Shown: positions 5,262 through 9,170 of the stretch, piece after piece
How the letters are laid out: each line of letters opens with the position of its first letter
Numbering within the stretch: position 1 is the first letter of the stretch
NCBI GenBank assembly: GCA_903829565.1
Contig: CAIKQM010000046.1
Span: 1-9,170 of the forward strand
Length of the DNA: 9,170 nt
From: an uncultured Planctomycetota bacterium
GTDB lineage: Bacteria > Planctomycetota > UBA1135 > GCA-002686595
Direction: 5' to 3'
Translations under genes and position numbers: made by a program
Notes under the pieces: generated by a model
The model's input: only the letters and a program-made list of their open reading frames with translations
What the model was told of the DNA's origin: nothing
Database searches by the model: none

Positions 5262-6712
5262 CGGGCCTTCTCCAGCTTGGGCATCAGACGGACGAGTTCG
5301 TCAATCAGCTTGGCAGGCGAGCGCGCGCCCACCGGCGGCGCCTTGACAGCCGAGATCGGACCGCGCACGCCATCGATGTTGACCCATGTGCCCGTACGTT
5401 CGACGCAGTTGGCGACACCGTAGACCGACAGCACGCACGGGATGTCGAGGGCGTACTCATCGACCAAGTGCACGCGCGTCTTGGTTGCATCGACCTTGGC
5501 GAGTTCGCCAGCGCCGAGCAGTTCGACGATGCGCTCGCCGATCAGTACAGCACTCTTGACACCACGCAGGGCCTCGAGAGCTTGCGCGACCGGCGCGGCG
5601 GGAATGCCGAGCTCGCTCAAACCGCGGCGGTTAGGGCAAGGATCGCCCGTGTGCAGCAAGTCGTCCTTCTCGCTGTTCGGCGCGGGCGAGACGAAGCACA
5701 CCGCATGGCCCAAACGCTCGGCCACGGCCTTGATGCGCTCGCCTTCTTCGATCGTGAGCCACGGCGACAAGATCCACGCGCCGCTCTTCTCGCGCATCAA
5801 CTCGTCGCGCAAGCGCGTGAGCGCTTCCTCGACGGGGTAGGGCACGAGTTGCACGCCTTCGCGCACGGCAGCACCTTGCAGGCGGCCGCTGCGATTGTGC
5901 CGGTCGAACGAGAAGCGACCGATGTCGCACATCCAGAACTTGTTGACCGCTTCGTTCTCGCGCGGGCGCATGCGCTTCACATCGGCACCACGCAACACCT
6001 CGACCGTGGTCGAGCAGCCACGGCTGCATTCGCCGCAGGTGGAAGCCATCTTGATCAGGTTCCACACGCGCGCTTGGAAGCGGAACTTCTTGAGCGTCAA
6101 CGCGCCGACTGGGCACAGGTCCGCGATGTTGCCTTGGTACTTGCCCTTCAAGGGACGATCCATGAAGGTCGCGATGACTGAGCGCGAACCGAGGTCCGAC
6201 ACTGTCAACTGCGCTTGCTTGGGCACTTCTTCGAAGAAGCGCACGCAGCGGCTGCAGAGGATGCAGCGCTCTTGGTCGAGCACAATCGTGTCGCCCAGCG
6301 ACTTGCGCTTGTCGAGCTCGCGACGCGGCTCGTTCGTGCGACCCGCGTCCTGGCCTTCGGCGTAGGTGAAGTCCTGCAAGTCGCACTCGCCGGCCTTGTC
6401 GCAGATCGGACAGTCGAGCGGGTGGTTCTTGAGCAGGAACTCAAGGCACTCCTTGCGCGTGGCATGTGCCTTCGGGCTTTCGGTGTCGACCACCATGCCC
6501 TCGGCCGGTTGCGTACGACAAGCAACCATGACACGCGCCGGAGCGTCGCCTTGTTTGACTTCGACCTGACAGATGCGGCAGCTGCCAACCGGCTCGAGTC
6601 CGGGGTGGTAGCAGTACATCGGCACATCAGCGCCGTTGTCGTGACAAGCCTTGATGAGCGGCTTCTTCGGATCGGCCTCGACTTCGCGGCCGTTGACGAT
6701 GATCTTCACCAC
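5258..6712 (-). CDS. nuoG: NADH-quinone oxidoreductase subunit G (NuoG), short form
   Basis: NuoG carries most of the electron wire of the peripheral arm. Visible ligands are: N1b [2Fe-2S] C34, C45, C48, C65; N5 H97, C101, C104, C110 (HPLDCPICDKAGEC); N4 C150, C153, C156, C200. C226, C229, C233 and C262 match the spacing of the extra cluster N7. The protein is only 484 residues, against about 670-900 in the NuoG proteins I know. The part after about residue 290, normally a large molybdopterin-oxidoreductase-like fold, is reduced to about 190 residues. Its end still has ERTGTWVNIDGVRGP, resembling the GTFxNxEGR motif of that fold, which suggests internal loss rather than a cut C-terminus. The start is the first of two GTG codons (6712-6710), 8 bases after GAGGA. 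The stop is joined to the nuoH start by ATGA, so the short length looks genuine. Confidence 0.96.
   Translation of the reverse strand: MVKIIVNGREVEADPKKPLIKACHDNGADVPMYCYHPGLEPVGSCRICQVEVKQGDAPARVMVACRTQPAEGMVVDTESPKAHATRKECLEFLLKNHPLDCPICDKAGECDLQDFTYAEGQDAGRTNEPRRELDKRKSLGDTIVLDQERCILCSRCVRFFEEVPKQAQLTVSDLGSRSVIATFMDRPLKGKYQGNIADLCPVGALTLKKFRFQARVWNLIKMASTCGECSRGCSTTVEVLRGADVKRMRPRENEAVNKFWMCDIGRFSFDRHNRSGRLQGAAVREGVQLVPYPVEEALTRLRDELMREKSGAWILSPWLTIEEGERIKAVAERLGHAVCFVSPAPNSEKDDLLHTGDPCPNRRGLSELGIPAAPVAQALEALRGVKSAVLIGERIVELLGAGELAKVDATKTRVHLVDEYALDIPCVLSVYGVANCVERTGTWVNIDGVRGPISAVKAPPVGARSPAKLIDELVRLMPKLEKAR
5266..5273 (-). promoter_or_regulatory. Ribosome binding site of nuoH inside the nuoG 3' end
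   Basis: The minus strand reads GGAGAAGG, with GGAG 8 bases before the nuoH ATG. It lies inside the last codons of nuoG. With the ATGA overlap it supports coupled translation of the two genes. Confidence 0.7.
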
Positions 6713-6720
6713 GGTCAGGT

Positions 6721-6727
6721 TCCTCTC
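6721..6727 (-). promoter_or_regulatory. Ribosome binding site of nuoG fused to the nuoF stop
   Basis: The minus strand reads TGAGAGGA, where the nuoF stop TGA shares its last two bases with the GAGAGGA site. Its spacing of 8 bases to the GTG at 6712 favours that codon over the adjacent GTG at 6709. Confidence 0.75.
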
Positions 6728-8048
6728 AGTGGTGTCCGCCGGCGACGGCGTAGTGGGGCTGCGGGACAGCGAGCGGGTCCGCTTGACGCGTGACGCACTC
6801 GATCAATTCATCCTTGAACAGGCGCACCGCCGACAAGGTCGGGATGGCGGCTGCATCGGACAAGGCACAGATGGTCTTGCCGGGCGCCATGCCCTTGGCA
6901 AGCGCTTCGAGCGTGGCCACGTCATCGGCCTTGCCCTTGCCGTGCGCGATGCGACGGAAGATCTGCGACAGCCATTGCGTGCCTTCGCGGCACTGGCTGC
7001 ATTGGCCGCAGCTCTCGTGGTCGTAGAAGCGCGAGATGATCTCCATCACGCGCGCCATCGAGGTGTGGTCATCGATCATGATCATCGCCGCCGTGCCCAG
7101 CGACGAGCCGCGCGTGCGCAGCGAGTCGTGGTCGAGCACCACATCGATGTCCGCGCCCTTGAGCAGCGAGCACGAGCTGCCGCCCGGGAACCACGCCTTG
7201 AGGCCGCGGCCCTTCCACATGCCACCGGCGTGTTGCTCCAGGATCTCCTTGGCGGTGATGCCGAAGCTGAACTCGTAGACGCCGGGCTTGTTCACATGGC
7301 CCGAGATGCCGCACAAGAAGTTGCCCTTCGAGTTGGCCGTGCCGAGGCTTGCGAACCACGCCGAGCCGCGGTTCATGATGAACGGCACGTTGAACACGGT
7401 CTCCACGTTGTTGACCGTCGTGGGCTGACCCCACAGGCCGAACATCGCGGGGAAGGGCGGCTTGGGGCGCGGGTGTCCGCGCTTGCCTTCCAAGCTTTCC
7501 ATCAAGCCGGTCTCTTCACCGCAGATGTACGCACCACCACCGCGGTGCATGTACACCTCGCAGCTGAAGTCGCTGCCGAGGATGTTCTTGCCCACGAGAT
7601 TCTTGGCGCGTGCTTCCTCGATCGCGGCCTTCACGCGATCGTGCGGCAGGCGGTACTCGCCGCGCACATAGATGTAGGCCGCTTGCGCGCGAATCGCGTA
7701 GGCAGCGAGCAACACGCCTTCCACGAAGCCGTGCGGGTCGCGCTGCATGATCACGCGGTCTTTGCACGTGCCGGGCTCGGATTCGTCGGCGTTGACCGCG
7801 AGGTAGCGCGGGCGCGGATCCTTGGCCGGATCAGGCATGAAGGTCCACTTCATGCCCGTCGAGAAGCCGGCACCGCCACGACCGCGTAGTCCGGATTTCT
7901 TGACCTCGTCGATGACGGTCGAGTAGGGGATGCCTTCCTTGAGGACCTTGCGCAGGGCCTCGTAGGCACCGTGCTTCTCGGCCACTGCAAGCTGGTGGGC
8001 GCCTTCGATGTTGGCGCGCGTTAGCAGATAGCGTTCTGTCTGACTCAC
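6726..8048 (-). CDS. nuoF: NADH-quinone oxidoreductase subunit F (NuoF), NADH- and FMN-binding
   Basis: NuoF is the entry subunit of complex I: it oxidises NADH, passes two electrons to FMN and then to cluster N3. The 440 residues show the glycine-rich flavin motif GRGGAGFSTGMKW (56-68), the nucleotide-contact region NADESEPGTCKDR (86-98), GGGAYICGEETGLMESLEGK (170-189), and N3 ligands C347, C350, C353 (ESCGQCSQCREGTQW) and C394 (KTICALSDAA). I chose GTG at 8048-8046. It overlaps the nuoE stop as GTGA, has GAGGAG 6 bases upstream, and gives the usual family N-terminus. An in-frame ATG at 8219 would add 57 Arg-rich residues read from inside nuoE and is rejected. The extreme C-terminus (PQPHYAVAGGHH) is a short lineage-specific tail. 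Confidence 0.98.
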   Translation of the reverse strand: MSQTERYLLTRANIEGAHQLAVAEKHGAYEALRKVLKEGIPYSTVIDEVKKSGLRGRGGAGFSTGMKWTFMPDPAKDPRPRYLAVNADESEPGTCKDRVIMQRDPHGFVEGVLLAAYAIRAQAAYIYVRGEYRLPHDRVKAAIEEARAKNLVGKNILGSDFSCEVYMHRGGGAYICGEETGLMESLEGKRGHPRPKPPFPAMFGLWGQPTTVNNVETVFNVPFIMNRGSAWFASLGTANSKGNFLCGISGHVNKPGVYEFSFGITAKEILEQHAGGMWKGRGLKAWFPGGSSCSLLKGADIDVVLDHDSLRTRGSSLGTAAMIMIDDHTSMARVMEIISRFYDHESCGQCSQCREGTQWLSQIFRRIAHGKGKADDVATLEALAKGMAPGKTICALSDAAAIPTLSAVRLFKDELIECVTRQADPLAVPQPHYAVAGGHH

Positions 8049-8512
8049 TTGACGCTCCTCACGATCTGCTTGGCCTTCTCGGGGGTCAGATCTTCGTGGT
8101 ACACGCCGTCGAGATCGAACATCGGTGCGTTGGCGCAGGCGCCCGCGCATTCCACCGTGGTCACGGTGAACTTGCCGTCGGGCGATGTGCCGTGCAGCGG
8201 CGCACCCGTGGCTTCGCACACTGCGGCGACGATGTCCTGTGCACCACGCAAGTCACAGCTGATGTTGTGACAAATGGACACGACATGCTGGCCGCAGGGG
8301 CGCAAGCGGTACATCGGGTAGAACGAGGCCACGCCGAAGACCTCGACCGGTTCCATGCCGAGGTAGGCCGCCAAGTCTTCCAATGCTTCCGGCGACAGCC
8401 AGCCGCGCACATCTTGGAGACGGTGCAACGCGAGCATCATGATCGCGCGCTTTTCAGGATAGTTCTTCGCGAGTTGGTCAAACTCAGCGACGAGATTCGC
8501 TTCCAGTGCCAT
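8045..8512 (-). CDS. nuoE: NADH-quinone oxidoreductase subunit E (NuoE), [2Fe-2S] thioredoxin-like
   Basis: NuoE binds cluster N1a next to the flavin of NuoF, probably helping to hold an electron transiently and limit oxidant formation. The 155 residues are typical length. An N-terminal helical part (LVAEFDQLAKNYPEKRAIMM onward, then GWLSPEALEDLAAYLGM) leads to the thioredoxin-like domain from about residue 55 (VEVFGVASFYPMY). N1a ligands are C81 and C86 (CHNISC) and C122 and C126 (ECAGACANAP). ATG at 8512-8510 shares one base with the nuoD stop (TGATG), with GAGGT 9 bases upstream. The stop is embedded in the nuoF start. The tight overlaps on both sides suggest coupled, stoichiometric production of D, E and F. 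Confidence 0.98.
   Translation of the reverse strand: MALEANLVAEFDQLAKNYPEKRAIMMLALHRLQDVRGWLSPEALEDLAAYLGMEPVEVFGVASFYPMYRLRPCGQHVVSICHNISCDLRGAQDIVAAVCEATGAPLHGTSPDGKFTVTTVECAGACANAPMFDLDGVYHEDLTPEKAKQIVRSVK
8055..8060 (-). promoter_or_regulatory. Ribosome binding site of nuoF inside the nuoE 3' end
   Basis: The minus strand reads GAGGAG, 6 bases before the GTG at 8048. It is the strongest ribosome site noticed in the window, and it settles the nuoF start against the in-frame ATG far upstream at 8219. Confidence 0.8.
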
Positions 8513-9170
8513 CAGCGGTCTACCTCGCCCATCACGAAGTCCAGCGAGCCGATGATCGAAACGGTGTCGGAGAACAGGCGATCCTTCATCAGCACGGGGA
8601 TTGCCTGCACATTCATGAGACCGGGTGCGCGGATGTGGCAGCGCACCGGGTGGCTGGTGCCATCACTGGCGACAAAGAAGCCGAGCTCGCCCTTGCTGCT
8701 CTCGACCGCGTGGTAGACGTGGCCCTTGGGCAACGCCATGTCCGTCACGATCTTGAACTGGTGGATGAGCTCTTCCATCGATTGATGGACGGTCTCCTTC
8801 GGCGGCAGCACATAGCGGCGATCATCCGCCAGGAACTCACCACCCCTGGTCTTCTCCAACTTGGCGAGAGCCTGTTGGATGATGCGCACCGACTGGCGCA
8901 TCTCTTCGATGCGCACGAGGTAGCGGTCGTAGCAATCGCCGACGGTGCCGACCGGAATCTCGAAGTCGTACTGCTCGTAGCCGCTGTACGGCATGGCCTT
9001 GCGCAGGTCGTAGGCCTCACCCGAGCCGCGCAAGTTCGGGCCGGTTAGCGACCAGGCCTTGCACTGTTCCTTGGTGAGGATGCCGATGTTGCGGTTGCGG
9101 TCGAACCAGATGCGGTTGCCGGTCAACATCGTCTCGAACTCGTCGATGGCTTTGGGGAAGGCGTTGACCC
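8512..9170 (-). CDS. nuoD: NADH-quinone oxidoreductase subunit D (NuoD), 3' part, cut by window edge
   Basis: NuoD is the 49-kDa-type subunit related to the large subunit of NiFe hydrogenases, and with NuoB and NuoH it forms the quinone-reduction site. The last 218 residues are visible; the reading frame runs in from the edge (FPKAIDEFETMLTGNRIW), so the internal ATG at 9129 is not the start. Diagnostic stretches are GPNLRGSGEAYDLRKAMPYSGY, then FEIPVGTVGDCYDRYLVRIEEM, HAVESSKGELGFFVASDG, and the canonical C-terminus DTVSIIGSLDFVMGEVDR. The stop TGA shares a base with the nuoE ATG. Whether nuoC is separate or fused cannot be seen, because the 5' part is outside the window. Nothing appears damaged in the visible part. 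Confidence 0.98.
   Translation of the reverse strand, partial: VNAFPKAIDEFETMLTGNRIWFDRNRNIGILTKEQCKAWSLTGPNLRGSGEAYDLRKAMPYSGYEQYDFEIPVGTVGDCYDRYLVRIEEMRQSVRIIQQALAKLEKTRGGEFLADDRRYVLPPKETVHQSMEELIHQFKIVTDMALPKGHVYHAVESSKGELGFFVASDGTSHPVRCHIRAPGLMNVQAIPVLMKDRLFSDTVSIIGSLDFVMGEVDR

Noticed and set aside
5631..6386. A 251-residue minus-strand frame inside nuoG, and similar minus-strand frames inside nuoL and nuoF
   Set aside because: These are +1/+2 shadows of the real genes, very Arg/Ala/Pro-rich. The overlapping frames carry intact cluster or channel motifs, and there is no sign of a frameshift.
5258..6712. nuoG as a pseudogene or frameshifted gene because of its short length
   Set aside because: The frame is open, all cluster ligands are present, the C-terminal end motif of the fold is recognisable, and the stop codon overlaps the nuoH start in a coupled arrangement.
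8049..8219. A longer NuoF starting at the ATG at 8219
   Set aside because: The added 57 residues are Arg-rich translation of the nuoE gene in another frame. The GTG at 8048 has a strong ribosome site and gives the family N-terminus.

Overview
The window holds one thing: ten consecutive genes of a bacterial complex I operon (proton-pumping NADH:quinone oxidoreductase, nuo), all on the minus strand. Transcription runs from high to low coordinates in the canonical order nuoD (3' part), nuoE, nuoF, nuoG, nuoH, nuoI, nuoJ, nuoK, nuoL, nuoM (5' part). The window cuts the operon at both ends, so the upstream genes (nuoA-C and the start of nuoD) and the downstream ones (rest of nuoM, nuoN) are not visible.

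The DNA is clearly GC-rich with strong G/C third-position bias. This produces many long antisense and out-of-frame open frames that are not genes. The proteins point to a Gram-negative-type bacterium outside the enterobacteria. NuoG is short (484 aa), the ferredoxin NuoI has a cluster spacing unlike that of beta/alphaproteobacteria, and all four candidate ligands for the off-pathway cluster N7 are present. I cannot name the phylum with confidence from sequence reading alone.

Layout from the operon's 5' side: 9170-8512 is nuoD (quinone-site subunit), 8512-8045 nuoE (N1a), 8048-6726 nuoF (FMN, NADH, N3) and 6712-5258 nuoG (N1b, N4, N5 and probably N7). Then 5261-4245 is nuoH (membrane heel of the quinone cavity), 4234-3716 nuoI (N6a, N6b), 3740-3204 nuoJ, 3200-2871 nuoK, 2855-768 nuoL and 752-1 nuoM (membrane arm). 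Genes overlap or sit within 15 bases of each other throughout, so no internal promoter or terminator is expected and I saw none. No gap reaches 300 bases. I found no RNA genes, mobile elements, CRISPR arrays or attachment sites.

Together the genes give the NADH dehydrogenase module (E, F, G), the quinone-connecting module (D, I, H) and the proton-translocating membrane arm (J, K, L, M). Catalytic and cluster-ligand residues are intact in every subunit, so the operon looks functional. The most unusual features are a histidine-rich loop near the N-terminus of NuoL, encoded partly by a 15-base tandem repeat, and a NuoG whose C-terminal molybdopterin-oxidoreductase-like domain is reduced to about 190 residues. 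This is otherwise an ordinary core-metabolism locus, and I see no sign of a new system in it.
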